Shown here: in pieces, positions 1 to 11,877 of the stretch
Numbering within the stretch: position 1 is the first letter of the stretch
How the letters are laid out: each line of letters begins with the position of its first letter
From: Semisulcospira habei
Lineage: Eukaryota; Mollusca; Gastropoda; Semisulcospiridae
Length of the DNA: 64,000 bases
Reading direction: 5' to 3'
NCBI GenBank assembly: GCA_036245525.1
Contig: BTPG01000003.1
Coordinates: 211,242,070 to 211,306,069 of the forward strand
The notes under the pieces: model-generated
Told to the model about the DNA's origin: nothing
The model's database searches: none
The model's input: the letters and a program-made list of their open reading frames with translations, nothing else
Program-made: the position numbers and the translations under genes

Positions 1-117
1 AGAGATTTTTGTAACCATGCATTTCAACAGGACCCAAGCCTTTTATGGTTTTTTACACCTCAGAATAATGAGACCCTTTTGGTGTTCTGCTACAAAGCAG
101 TCAAATTGTCCAAGGGA

Positions 118-577
118 TTTAAAGGCCCACTACCCCCGTAACTGTTCAAAGATACACTTCTCTAACAGATGGTTACGAAACGCTACACACAGGTCTAGCT
201 ATGGTTTATTTAGACACAGGACAATCCAGTTCAGCACACGTCGTCTTTATATCAAGTAACCTGACAATGACTCCACTCCGCTCTATAAATACAACGCTTT
301 CAGTACGAGAAACAGCTAAAAATAGATTGACACGCTCTAACAATGGATACTACATTACGCGAAGGAACTCAAAGCGAAAATTGTTGAAGTCAGAGGTCAA
401 GTAAATATAGGTCAGTGCTCTAACGGTTGCGAAGAATAAATAAGTACGATTACGCGAGTGCTTTTGCAGCGTGTCCAAACTGCTGTTAAAGTTCACTGGG
501 TGTGTTGACACAGCATAACAAACACAACTGGTGCTGAAATGTGTCTTCAGATTTATGCGTAGTGGAACTTTAAGCAG
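118..577 (+). repeat. Left copy of an inverted repeat pair (R1)
   Basis: Matches the reverse complement of 9475-9840 with many substitutions and small gaps. Shared blocks include GGTTACGAAACGC, CAGGTCTAGCTATGGTT, CAGGACAATCCAGTTC, AATGACTCCACTCCG and TCTTCAGATTTATGCGT. No protein is recognisable. It is either one repeat family inserted in opposite orientations or the ends of a roughly 9.7-kb structure. Confidence 0.7.
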
Positions 578-600
578 CATCAGGCAGTTTAGACCGAACT

Positions 601-731
601 AAGATTGATGGTGCCTACGGTCTCAAGCAAAAATGTCAACAAAACAAATCATAACTTGAATAATTTCATTCTTTTAAACAGCCGCGTGAATGTTTCACTT
701 GTTTAACTTCCGGCAACTTTAATTCCTTCAC
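601..731 (+). repeat. Left 131-bp direct repeat (target duplication)
   Basis: Identical base for base to 2513-2643, flanking the LINE at 732-2512. It reads as an unusually long target-site duplication. It ends TTAATTCCTTCAC, which looks like the left end of a family A hairpin element at the pre-insertion site. Confidence 0.85.
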
Positions 732-2512
732 AGCCATCCACCAGCTCAAGAGTGGCAAAGCAGCAGGCATTGATGGAATACCGCCAGAGATCTGGAAACA
801 TGGAGGCACAGCACTGCACAACAAGCTCCATGACCTCTTTCTCTGCTGCTGGGAGGAAGGAACACTACCAAAAGATCTCCGTGACGCAGTCGTTATCACC
901 CTGTACAAGAACAAAGGCGAGAAGTCTGACTGTTCCAACTATCGGGGAATTACCCTGCTGTCCATTGCTGGGAAAATCCTTGCAAGGCTGCTCCTGAATC
1001 GGCTGGTACCTGCCATCGCTGAAGACCAACTCCCAGAGGGCCAGTGTGGCTTCAGAGCAAACAGGAGCACCACCGATATGGTCTTTGTGCTGAGACAGCT
1101 ACAGGAGAAGTGCCGCGAGCAGAACAAAGGGCTGTACGTAACATTTGTCGACCTAACAAAAGCGTTCGACACTGTGAGCAGGCAAGGCATGTGGCAGATC
1201 CTGGAGCGACTTGGCTGTCCCCCAAAGTTCCTCAACATGATTGTCCAGCTACACGAGGACCAGCAAGGCCAGGTCAGACTCAACAATGACCTCTCAGAAC
1301 CATTCCCTATTCTCAACGGCCGTAAAGCAGGGCTGCGTGCTGGCACCGACCCTCTTCACCATCTTTTTTAGCATGATGTTGAAGCAGGCCACAGTGGACC
1401 TCGATGATGACGATGCAGTGTACATCAGGTATCGTCTCGATGGCAGCCTGTTCAACCTCAGACGACTGCAGGCCCACACGAAAAACCCTAGACCAACTGA
1501 TTCGTGAGCTGCTTTTTGCTGATGATGCTGCCCTCGTTGCACACACAGAGAGAGCCCTGCAGCGCATCACGTCTTGCTTCGCAGATGCTGCCCAGCTCTT
1601 TGGACTCGAGGTCAGTCTGAAAAAGACAGAGGTCCTCCATCAGCCGGCACCCAAGACAGTGTATCGCCCTCCTCACATCACCATTGGCGAGTCTGAACTA
1701 AAGTCAGTGCACCAGTTTACTTACCTTGGCTGCATTATCACGTCGGACGCCAAGCTGGACAAGGAGCTTGACAGCAGGCTGGCAAAAGCGAACAGTGCTT
1801 TCGGGCGACTTTTCAAGCGGGTGTGGCACAATCAACAGCTGAAAACAGGCACCAAGATCAGCGTGTACAGAGCTGTGGTCCTCACCACCCTGCTGTATGG
1901 TTCCGAGTCCTGGGCCCTCTACCGCAGCCAACTACGACTCCTCGAACGCTTCCACCAGCGCTGCCTGCGTACCATCCTGGGCATTCACTGGAGTGACTAT
2001 GTCACCAACGTCGAGGTCCTTGAACAGGCTGAAACTGTGAGCATCGAGGCTTTGCTGCTGCGGACACAGCTCCGCTGGGCGGGGCATGTCTCCAGGATGG
2101 AGGATCATCGCCTACCAAAGATCACCCTGTTCGGCGAGCTTGCTACTGGGCACCGTGACAGAGGGGCACCAAAGAAGAGATACAAAGACTGTCTCAAGAA
2201 GTCACTTAGTGCCTGCCAAATCGACCACCACCAGTGGTCTTCGCTTGCTGCGGACCGTGACACCTGGCGCTCTACCATTTACAAGGCAGCTGTCTCCTTT
2301 GAGGACTCTCGCAGAGCTAGCCTTAAGGACAAGCGGCTCAGGAGAAAAAACAGAGATGCCGCAGCTCAGAACCCTGGCCAGACCTTCCCCTGCAGCCACT
2401 GCGGTCGAACCTGCCTGTCTCGGATTGGCCTCCGCAGCCACGAACAAGCCTGCAGACGTCGTGGGCAACTCCTATAAAATCTTCGTTCGCAAAGTCAAGC
2501 CAAGAGAGAGAG
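732..2512 (+). mobile_element. 5'-truncated non-LTR retrotransposon (LINE copy 1)
   Basis: A 1.78-kb insertion starting inside the reverse transcriptase domain and ending in a (GA)n-rich tail before the right 131-bp direct repeat. The endonuclease region is missing. The identical flanks and near-identity to copy 2 (22349-23467) point to a recent insertion. The clade was not determined; the C-terminal C2H2-like finger suits several LINE groups. Confidence 0.88.
735..2477 (+). pseudogene. LINE reverse transcriptase, two frameshifts
   Basis: Reads [80 protein letters not shown] and ends with CSHCGRTCLSRIGLRSHEQAC-like Cys/His spacing before the stop at 2475-2477. Motif order is that of a non-LTR reverse transcriptase with a C-terminal zinc finger. 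Against copy 2 there is an extra C near 1320 and an extra A in the A-run near 1483; each shifts frame by one, so the copy is broken. Confidence 0.9.
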
Positions 2513-2643
2513 AAGATTGATGGTGCCTACGGTCTCAAGCAAAAATGTCAACAAAACAAATCATAACTTGAATAATTTCATTCTTTTAAACAGCCGCGTG
2601 AATGTTTCACTTGTTTAACTTCCGGCAACTTTAATTCCTTCAC
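2513..2643 (+). repeat. Right 131-bp direct repeat (target duplication)
   Basis: Exact match to 601-731. The sequence continues into the rest of a family A hairpin element (hairpin at 2683-2748). Confidence 0.85.
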
Positions 2644-2682
2644 TGCGGCGGAGAAGAAAATAAAAGTAAAGACGACTTTACT

Positions 2683-2748
2683 GCAAGAGACACAGATCCT
2701 CATGGGCCCCCGCGGTTGCGGGGGCTCACGAGGATCTGTGCCTCTTGC
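2683..2748. repeat. Family A hairpin
   Basis: Inverted arms around a GGTT loop: CAAGAGACACAGATCCTCAT pairs with its complement, which ends CTGTGCCTCTTG. The copy-specific CACAGATCCT is mirrored by AGGATCTGTG. TTAA at 2631-2634 fits the left end of the element. Confidence 0.85.
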
Positions 2749-2934
2749 TGACACCCACTTTGCACCCATGTTCCTTGGACAGGTACAGCTCTTTGGCGTT
2801 GAGTTAGCTCAGATTTCAGAAACAGAATGTGCATCCTCCGGCAACGAGGGCTTACAAAATCTTGACCTTTGTTTTCAAGACGTAATTGTTTTCAATTTTC
2901 CATGCTCCAGCAGGAGAAAACTGAACAACCGTGA

Positions 2935-3008
2935 TCGCTCAAGGGTGGTGCCTGATCAGCTTGGCGCCTTGACAGGCGCCAAGCTAATCAGGCACCACCC
3001 TTGAGCGA
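2935..3008. repeat. Family B-like hairpin
   Basis: TCGCTCAAGGGTGGTGCCTG pairs with CAGGCACCACCCTTGAGCGA around TTGACA. The variants CGCTC and CCTGAT occur in both arms, unlike other B copies (CCAGAT). Confidence 0.85.
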
Positions 3009-3309
3009 CAGAATATTTTATTGTAAAAGAAATCTATTTCAGGCACTTGGAAAGAGAAGAGTTTTCATGATTAACATGCTGAAGAAACATATCTTTTTAA
3101 CCTACTCCTTGAATGTAATTGATGACTTTACTTTACACCGCAATGCGAATGCTTTCGTCGAAATTGCCCCAATGAATCATGCTGACATGCAGCAGACAGT
3201 ATACAGTTGTCGGGAACGAAAATTAATTCTCAACTGAAGGGAGCATATTTCATTGTCAGGAAGTCTGTCCTTGAAAGCATTACATTCAGAAAATCATTCT
3301 TTATCCGAG

Positions 3310-3448
<139 letters not shown>

Positions 3449-4019
3449 CACCACACCACAAATATTCTTTGTTTACGCGATGAACTTTGGGCGGACTGTT
3501 GGAGCTAAAACGAGCTCCCTAAGTTAGATACCACTATTAAGTTAGACAAACTAAGGAGTGTTTCCATATAGCAGTGCGACAATGGCGCGAAAGCGGTGGC
3601 GACACGACACAAATAAACAACAGAAATAAAGAAGAAGAAATAAAGAAATAAATGTTTCCACGACTGCGGCGCTATTGCGTTGCGACAGGAGACAGCGGCT
3701 GAAGCAACATTGTATTGCCCCATCGAGCGATTCAAATGCCATTCAGCCGCGATTTCACCGTAGTGAAGGGAGCGTGACTTTCTGCACAGGAAAACAAATC
3801 ACAACAGTTCTAATCAACTTATGCCGCCTATCGAGCCTCTATATGGAAACACACACAGCGATTTCCGCCTGCTGCTTCGCTATCTTTTTGTCGCCTACCG
3901 CTCCGCTGTCACGTAGGTGTATGGAAACGTGCCCTTACGCGTCCTCCGAAAGTTTCTTTGACAAATAAATTATTTGCTCACAAACCAGAGAGGTGAGGCT
4001 AGCGCTGGTAGAATTGTAC

Positions 4020-4145
4020 ACTGACAAACCAATTGGAATCACTCAGCGCTGGACATACAAACAGTTAGATCTCCTGCCCCCGCCTATCAGGCACACAATC
4101 GCCAGCCCACAGAGAAATACGCAGGTATAGAACAAGACGATCGCC
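4020..4145 (+). repeat. Family F repeat, half copy
   Basis: Shares CAGCGCTGGACA, CAAACAGTTAGATCTCCTGC and CCCCGCCTATCAGGCAC with the hairpin at 4596-4740 and with 48190-48275. It is a single arm with flanking sequence. Confidence 0.7.
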
Positions 4146-4302
4146 TACATCCTCAAAATTATTTGCGTTCAACAAGGCTCCGATTCCTTGCTACACATCC
4201 GTGTGCTGCTCTCCGATTTGGTTCGTCCGTACCATCAGGTTCGAAATCACAGACCATGCCACAAATATTGCCACTGTCTTTTGCAAATAATTTTGGACCG
4301 TG

Positions 4303-4416
4303 TTAATTCCTTAACTGCCACTGCCAGGCGAACGCCGCTACTGACTCAACTACAAGAGATATAAATCCTCATGAGCCCCCGCAGTCGCGGGAGCTCATGA
4401 GGATTTATGTCTCTTG
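4303..4416. mobile_element. Family A hairpin element, partial
   Basis: TTAA (4303-4306) followed by TTCCTTAACTGCCACTGCC, then a hairpin at 4353-4416 with AAATCCTCATGAG mirrored by CTCATGAGGATTT. The right TTAA end is not clear. Confidence 0.75.
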
Positions 4417-4595
4417 TTAGTCCTGTGTTCCTTATGCTTATTTCTGGTTTCATTTTACATCTGTGTCTTCACGCGAATGTTGGTCAGCCTGCAGAGGTTT
4501 CAGACGCGAAATTCCGTTATCATTGGTAGCGAACAGGTTAAACTGACACACAGAGGGTATAGGAATACGAATACTACACACACCAAGGGGTATTG

Positions 4596-4625
4596 CTCAG
4601 CGCTGAACAGACAAACAGTTAGATT

Positions 4626-4660
<35 letters not shown>

Positions 4661-4740
4661 CCTATCAGGCACCCAATCGCCAGTATGGGTGCCTGATAGG
4701 CGGGGGCAGGGGATCTAACTGTTTGTCTGTCCAGCGCTGA
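4596..4740. repeat. Family F hairpin with poly(C) expansion
   Basis: TCAGCGCTGAACAGACAAAC and its partner GTTTGTCTGTCCAGCGCTGA close a hairpin; inner arms CCTATCAGGCACCCA and TGGGTGCCTGATAGG. The left arm carries a run of over 30 C (about 4627-4659) where the right arm has a short GGGGGCAGGGG. Confidence 0.85.
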
Positions 4741-5068
4741 GTAATTCCCCTTGCTATGTGTACAATTCTGCCAGCGCTAGCCTCACCACTCTGGTTTGTG
4801 AGCATACGCGAATAAGAATACCTTCACTGTCCCAAGAGGGGAAATTTGTTTGCAGCGGAATTGGAAAAACAAAACCGTGAACATAAAACTAATAAATACA
4901 TTTGACTAATGACTAGAACACACCGACCCATTACTTTGTGTATGTGCACGTATATATAACATCAGAACCATCTGTAATGTTAGTATCCACCTAGAAAGAA
5001 AACGTTGCATCGACTACTACTGCGGCACTGGTTTATGAAACCTGTAGTGTGCTGCTGCTCTCTGTTAG

Positions 5069-5587
5069 AGTCCGAAATAGCTCAGGCGGTTAAACGTCGG
5101 AGCAGGAGAGCGAAGGGAATCGCCGGGTCGTGGGTTCGAATCCCGTCCCGGCCCCAGTAGCTGGACTCACAATCCAGGGGGGAAAAAACGGATTTGTTCA
5201 ATAGCATGTCCGTTGAAAGGTCCTGATAACTCAAAGTGGTACAGTTGGAGTGCGCCTGAGTTGATCAGTGTTCAGGTCGTACTCCATAGGCAATAGAATT
5301 CCCTGTCCCCCATAACCCGCCCGTCAGGGCCGTCCATGATCACCTCGGCGCTATGGACGTGAACACTGATCAACTCAGGCGCACTCCAACTGTGCCACTT
5401 TGATTTACCAGGACCTTTCAACGGACATGCTATTGAACAAATCCGTTCCCCCCCCCCCCCACCCCCCCCCCCCCCCCCCTGGATTGTGAGCAGCTACCGG
5501 GGCCGGGACGGGATTCGAACCCACGACCCGGCGATTCCCTTCGCTCTCCTGCTCCGACGTTTAACCGCCTGAGCTATTTCGGACTCT
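5069..5587. mobile_element. tRNA-headed SINE folded back on itself
   Basis: The left arm begins GAGTCCGAAATAGCTCAGGC and carries a pol III B-box-like GGGTTCGAATCCC; the right arm from about 5360 is its reverse complement, ending CTATTTCGGACTC. Arms are about 210-225 bp with a roughly 80-bp loop. A poly(C) run interrupts the right arm at 5450-5480. A single-orientation copy is at 13776-14096, so this one is two head-to-head copies or a foldback duplicate. Confidence 0.85.
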
Positions 5588-5975
5588 GAGGTCACCAGTT
5601 GCAGTAAACGTTTAACTCAGTCGAGACGTGCCGCCTCCGGATACGCGGCTTATGCCGCGTATCCGGATGCGGCACGTCTCGAATGAGTTAATGCTAAGTA
5701 ACTGTCAGCCAACTGAGTGTTGACCTGTCTATCTCTCTGATATGTTGGACATTTACACTTCATCCAGACAGCGGCTACGGTCGTCATCTGACACCCCGCA
5801 CTCTTTGTGTTCCGTCAGTCGAAACCAAGTCCTTTTGGGCAGCGCTGTTTTTCGTACCAGAGGGTCCTCTGCTGTGGAACAGCCTCCCACAAGAAATACG
5901 CTACGCGCAGAGCAGTCAGTCGTTTACAAGCTCGTTCAAAAGGTATCTTTTTAAGTCTGCCTACTGATGACTTGT

Positions 5976-6092
<117 letters not shown>

Positions 6093-6179
6093 ATCGTGTA
6101 TGTGTTTTTGTTGCTGTTGGTTTTGTTCTTTTTATTTTGTTAATATTTATTTATTTGTATATTTAATGTTTGCATGATG

Positions 6180-6342
6180 TTAACCCATTCAGCCGTGACG
6201 CACTACAGCAGGAGATGGGTCGACCATGATAATTCAAGGGTAGTGCTACTCTTGAATTATCATGGTCGATCCATCTCCTGCAGCTGGTGCATAGTCATTA
6301 GATGACGCCTCCAAAATTTCGTAAATACGGCCTGAATGAGTA
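6180..6342. mobile_element. Family B hairpin element
   Basis: TTAACCCATTCAGCCGTGACG at the left, hairpin CCATGATAATTCAAGGGTAG against CTACTCTTGAATTATCATGG, right end GGCCTGAATGAGTAA. The centre is shortened relative to other B copies. Confidence 0.8.
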
Positions 6343-6400
6343 AAAAAAAAAAAAAATTGTAAAGCGCCTAGAGCTCCGACAGGTTAGGCGCTATATAAAT

Positions 6401-6403
6401 ACC

Positions 6404-6458
<55 letters not shown>

Positions 6459-6459
6459 T
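6401..6459. repeat. (ATT)n microsatellite
   Basis: Pure ATT repeats at the 3' end of the LINE fragment, the typical tail of this LINE type in the window. Confidence 0.95.
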
Positions 6460-6799
6460 GCAAACAGAATATATACAAGAAAAATAAGAATAACAAAAAG
6501 AACACACCAACAAACTATTAACTGTCCCTCGGCATTGCCGCGAGATGTTTGCTTTCGGTGAAATATAAAATAAATTAAATACAATCAGCTCATAAAATAG
6601 TCGCTTTATCCCAAGTGAAAATCGGCTCAAAGCGCCGCCGCGAACTGAACCCAACAAGCACGCTCACGTGAATCACGCGCATTCACTCACACACTGTACA
6701 TAAACACAGAACATTCAGGGCAAGCTCAAGCAAGCTACTGAAGTTTTGGAAATTGAAATCATTTATATTTGCAATTTGATTAAGTGGGGCTGAAATTGA

Positions 6800-6985
6800 T
6801 ACCAAAGTCGTGTGGGAGGAAGAGCCGGAGTACCCGGAGAAAGAACCCCCAACGATCCGCCCGAATTAAAGGTGACACTTAGTAGAGGAGAAAAGTCCGA
6901 CGCCGGAACCGGGTATCGAACCTCGCACCTCTAGCATTGGTGGCAGGCGCTTTTACCTGCTGCGCCACGGAGCGCCCCGTGAAAA
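6800..6985 (-). mobile_element. tRNA-derived SINE fragment
   Basis: The minus strand reads GGGGCGCTCCGTGGCGCAGC and GAGGTTCGATACCCGG, a tRNA-like head with A- and B-box-like blocks, followed by a non-tRNA body rich in GGTACTCCGG-type sequence. No paired acceptor stem, so it is not a tRNA gene. Confidence 0.65.
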
Positions 6986-7059
6986 ATAGCTCAAACAAAG
7001 CCGCTAGGACTACGGCTATTGGAAATTACGTGCGACTCGACTTGTAACCCCACTAATTG

Positions 7060-7123
7060 GTTATCCGTCCACGCACGGAGAACCGTTAGAGAGAGGAGGT
7101 TGCGTGAACGGATAACCAGCTAG
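7060..7123. repeat. Short imperfect inverted repeat
   Basis: GGTTATCCGTCCACGCA pairs with TTGCGTGAACGGATAACC. The surrounding 6990-7660 shows no gene; 7530-7600 is a C-rich low-complexity run. Confidence 0.5.
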
Positions 7124-7666
7124 CTGGGTAACAGACGCCACCTTTAGCGTAGTTGTGGCTGTGGTGCGTGACGTACGTGATGAGCGCACGTCACTGTGAC
7201 AAGTGCGTGACTCGTGAGTGGACACGCTACACGTGTCACCTGAATACGCCTGCGTGTGACCCGCCGCTCGCATCCCGTACGCCTCACCTGACAGGAACGA
7301 GAACAAGAACAAGAGCAACGTTTATTGTCGAGGGTTCCATTGGGGAGCCAAAGGACACAGACGGATCGGACTTAACTTTCATGTACATTACTTTATATCA
7401 TTCTTTAGGCTCTTTCAGTCCACACGGAATTTTGCACTTTTCGGTCGGCAGTAAGTCAGTTCATTGGTGTTCACCGCGCGGCGTCTTTGTTCGCGACAGG
7501 TGACAGAAACACAGCTCCGACGCCCCTCCGTCCACCCCCCCCCCCTTCCCCCCCCCCCTCCCCCCTTACCCCCCCTCCCCCCCCCCTCCCCGCACCACCC
7601 CTTCCTACAGACATGGAGACAGGGTGGTGAATTCGAAGAAAGTCAATCTATCAAAAGTCAATCTAT

Positions 7667-7735
7667 GTGTGCTGGTCTGTGATTTTGGACCTTACGGCCA
7701 TAGGCCGTAAGGTCTAAAATCACAGACCAGCACAC
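7667..7735. repeat. Family D hairpin
   Basis: GTGTGCTGGTCTGTGATTTT against AAAATCACAGACCAGCACAC, with CCTTACGGCC and GGCCGTAAGG inside and an AT loop. Half-copies lie near 24388, 30262 and 60000. Confidence 0.88.
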
Positions 7736-7985
7736 AAACGACGAAGTTCGCGCGCATTTACAAAGCTCAGACGACCAACACAATGAAATGCTCCATTTAG
7801 TTCGTTCCACTGTGCAAGAGATATGGCCGAAGCCCGCCGCCACTCTACAAGAGAAACTGTACGGGCCTGTGGAAACTCCAAGTGTGACGGCGTTCGAGAA
7901 AAAGAAGAAGAAGAAGAGACACAGATGGCCCATGCTCATAGAGATCGGGTGTATTGCATACTTGTCTGCTATTTTGTCGAAAGTA

Positions 7986-8055
7986 GTCAAGAGAGTGATA
8001 TTCAGTACCGCTTGTAATGGGCAAGAGAGTGATATTCAGTACCGCTTGTAATGGG
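7986..8055 (+). repeat. 34-bp tandem duplication
   Basis: GAGTGATATTCAGTACCGCT with flanks is repeated twice in a row. 8160-8420 downstream is an imperfect inverted region with GCGAATCCGATGCGA and GTATCGGATTCG blocks. Confidence 0.85.
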
Positions 8056-8439
8056 TGTGACTGAGTGTCGCGTCTGGCGTTTTAGTCACATCATGGGACA
8101 TAATTCTTCTTGTCTTGTCGTATTTTATGCCCAGATCTTTTCCCGGAACATGTGCGACCGTGATACGAAAGGTCAGTGGCTTAAAGGCGGCTACCCATAA
8201 CCGCGAATCCGATGCGAAACCGACCGCAATCCGAAGCGGGTCCGAAACAGAACAAATTGCTAAAGTCCTGCTCATGTTTGTGTATTTCCATATACAAAGT
8301 ACGATGCAATAAACGAGTTCGCATCCGGCTTCGAACGAAAAATGACGCAATTTTTTAAAGGAAAAGTCATCGCATCGGGTACGGATAGTATTCGTATCGG
8401 ATTCGTGCTTATGGAAAAGTAGCTTTAGTCCGAAGACTG

Positions 8440-9443
<1,004 letters not shown>

Positions 9444-9474
9444 TATAAGGAGTTATTTTATAGGTATTGTAAAC

Positions 9475-9840
9475 GTTAAAAGTACCATCACGCATAAATC
9501 TGAAGACACAGTTCAACATCATTTGTGTTTGTTATGCCTTGTCCACACACCTAATGAACTTTAAGCGCAGTTTGGACACGCAGCAAAAGCACACGCGTAA
9601 TCGCACTTCTTTTTTATTCTGCCCAGCCGTTAGCGTGTCAATCTATGAGCTGTTTCTCGTATTGAAAGTGTTGTATTTCAAGAACGGAGTGGAGTCATTA
9701 TCAGGTTGCCTGATAGGAAAGTCGACGTGTGCAGAACTGGATTGTCCTGTATCTAAATGAACCATAGCTAGACCTGTGTGTTGCGTTTCGTAACCACGGG
9801 TTACAGAAGTGAACAGTAGTGCCTTTAACTCATTACATCC
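9475..9840 (-). repeat. Right copy of inverted repeat pair R1
   Basis: Reverse-complement relative of 118-577. It lies between the (GA)n array and the hairpin cluster. Nothing resembling a transposase lies between the two copies. Confidence 0.7.
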
Positions 9841-9914
9841 TGAAGCTCATTTTTTTTAAATTGCTAAGTGTCGTGTTAAGGCTACATTACAGATTAGGAG
9901 ACAGATCAACCATT

Positions 9915-10110
9915 TTAGTTCAAGGGCGGTGCCAAAATAGCTTGGCTATCTATACACTGCCATATGCACTATACATTATAGTACTTACAGATAAGGATAT
10001 AGACCAATGGCTTTAGTTCAAGGGTGGTGCCAGAATAGCTTGGCGCCTCTATCAAGCTATTCTGGCACCACCCTTGAGCTATAGTTGGCTGTTACTGAGG
10101 ATCAACCATT
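9915..10110. repeat. Local duplication unit 1 with hairpin
   Basis: CATTTTAGTTCAAGGGCGGT, TATACACTGCCATATGCA and ACAGATAAGGATATAGACCA recur in the same order at 10470-10590. A family B2 hairpin (GGTGGTGCCAGAATAGCTTG and its complement) lies at about 10015-10085. Confidence 0.85.
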
Positions 10111-10120
10111 TTAGTTCAAG

Positions 10121-10469
10121 TTAGGTTGTACATTGCTTAACGTCCCGACGGCAACAAGACTTTCCAAGGACGTGATCGTGACTGCACTGCTTGTGAAAAA
10201 CAAAAACCCAAACTAAACAGAATATTGAATGCATGTCGCCAGCCGGTCTAATACGCTAAATAAACCTAAAACCACTTAGCAACACACATCCAATATCACT
10301 TAGAGCTACAGGCAACGTAGACAATAGGGAGAGTTTAAAAATGGAAAATACAGGTGAATGGACCAAGGGAAGACAGAAACACATGCCCCAGAATAGAGGG
10401 AAAAACCCACCCTGGGAACTAAAAAGTAGTTAATCCCACCCAAGTCCCCCAGGGCAGACCCGGGTGGAG
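10121..10469 (-). mobile_element. SINE-like repeat G
   Basis: TGTACATTGCTTAACGTCCC to CCCAGGGCAGACCCGGGTGG. Flanked by CATTTTAGTTCAAG and CATTTTACTTCAAG, a near-perfect 14-bp target duplication. Orientation is taken from the simple-repeat tail at the low-coordinate end of the better copy at 35472-35856. Confidence 0.75.
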
Positions 10470-10740
10470 GCATTTTACTTCAAGGGCGGTGCCAAAATAG
10501 CTTGGCTATCTGTACACTGCCATATGCAAGCTACATTATAGTACTTACAGATAAGGATATAGACCAATGGCTTTATTCAAGGGTGGTGCCAGAATAGCTT
10601 GGCGCCTAGAGGCGCCAAGCTATTCTGGCACTACCCTTGAACTATTTTAATATAGTTCAAGGGTGGTGCCAGAATGGCTTGGCGCCTCTAGGCCTCTAGG
10701 CGCCAAGCTATTCTGGCACCACCCTTGAACTATAGTTGGG
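10470..10740. repeat. Local duplication unit 2 with two tandem hairpins
   Basis: Second copy of the 9915 unit, followed by two adjacent B2 hairpins at about 10567-10640 and 10647-10735. The second has a doubled CTCTAGG loop. All arms are nearly perfect. Confidence 0.88.
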
Positions 10741-10782
10741 TGTTACTGAGGATACCATAGGGTGGTATGTGTGTAAACCCAA

Positions 10783-11445
10783 TTTTAGCCCCGACGCACT
10801 ACAACAGGATGATAATTCAAGGGTAGTGCCAGATTAGCTTGGAGCCGTCAGGCGCCAAGCTAATCTGGCACTACCCTTGAATTATCGTGGTCGATCCATC
10901 TCCTGCAGTTGCATAGATGTTAGGTCACTTCACTTCACTTATGCCTTGCACCCCTACTGGGGCATAGGCCGCCTACAAAGGATCTCCAAGAGTCTCTGTC
11001 CCAGGCTCTCCTTTCCAGTTGTTTCCAGGTCATCTTCATGATCTTAAGGTCTGCATCCAGTTCTCGGCGCCACTATGTGTTTCTTGGTCTGCCTTTTTTC
11101 CGCGTGCCCTGTGGATTCCATGTTAGGGCTTGCCTGGTGATGTTGGTACATTGGTATTGAAGATCCTGACTTTGGTCTTGGTTGACGGATAGTTCTTTGG
11201 ATCTCCAGATGTTTCTCAGTTGTATAAATGCTGTTCGTGCGTTCCCTATCCTTTGTTTGACATCAGTGTGTATCTGAGCCTCCCTGTTTGTCGATGACGC
11301 TACCCAAATAAGTAAAGGCATCCACCTCCTCCAGTGCTTCTTTGTCAAGCGTAATCAGGTTAGTGGTGGCTGTGTTTGATAGATGTTAGGTGACACCTCT
11401 AAAATGTTGGAAGTGCGGTCGTGGGGTTAAATAGGTTAACGGCTT
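10783..11445. mobile_element. Family B hairpin element split by an RTE fragment
   Basis: The hairpin GATAATTCAAGGGTAGTGCC and its complement lies at 10811-10888. The right flank TGCATAGATGTTAGGT resumes at 11379 with TGACACCTC and ends near GGGGTTAA. The left end ATTTTAGCCCCGACGCACTA lacks a clear TTAA. Confidence 0.75.
10926..11378 (-). mobile_element. 5'-truncated RTE retrotransposon 3' fragment
   Basis: Flanked by the 13-bp duplication ATAGATGTTAGGT (10913-10925 and 11379-11391). Minus-strand frames read IGNARTAFIQLRNIWRSKEL, ALTWNPQGTRKKGRPRNT, the C-terminus of the RTE protein seen at 35922-37199, with internal deletions. The low-coordinate end is (ACTTC)n-like, the RTE simple tail. Confidence 0.85.
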
Positions 11446-11537
11446 GTGTGTTACTGAGCGGGATACCATAGGCTGGAAAAGACGAGTTACTAAGCGGCTT
11501 TTCCGACGCGCAGCATCGTAAGTGAAAGTCGAGAAGC

Positions 11538-11648
11538 CAGTTGCACGAGCGAGCTTAGTCCTGCACCAGCCACTAAGCAAGGTGCGCCGCTAAAGCGGCG
11601 CACCTTGCTTAGTGGCTGGTGCAGGACTAAGCTCGCTCGTGCAACTGA
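11538..11648. repeat. Family E hairpin
   Basis: Near-perfect arms of about 50 bp: GCACGAGCGAGCTTAGTCCT and AGGACTAAGCTCGCTCGTGC, closing on AAAGCGGCG. A related copy at 14949-15052 carries GCGCC/GGCGC where this one has GCACC/GGTGC. Confidence 0.92.
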
Positions 11649-11840
11649 CCCAATGGGGTTCAAATGCACTAAAACAAAGCTAACAGAGTTCGTGTTGCTC
11701 AGTAGTCGGTGTCCTGGCCAAATCCTAACCTACTTCGTTCGTTTCGAAATAACCGTGCCATTTTCTCATCTTACTCGACGACAAATTAATGACGTCAGTG
11801 AAAGTTGACCTATTTCATTTGACCCAGAAAGTCAATGCGC

Positions 11841-11844
<4 letters not shown>

Positions 11845-11877
<33 letters not shown>
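11845..11877. repeat. Poly(T) tract followed by GTTGTTGTTG
   Basis: A run of about 32 T. Between 11650 and 12140 I see no gene; ORFs over the tract are spurious. Confidence 0.95.

Noticed and set aside
5069..5160. tRNA gene
   Set aside because: Has A- and B-box-like blocks, but no acceptor-stem pairing, a long non-tRNA body and dispersed copies: a SINE head. The same applies to 6888-6985, 13990-14096 and 59552-59628.
7464..7682. Pro-rich frame
   Set aside because: Low-complexity C-rich sequence.
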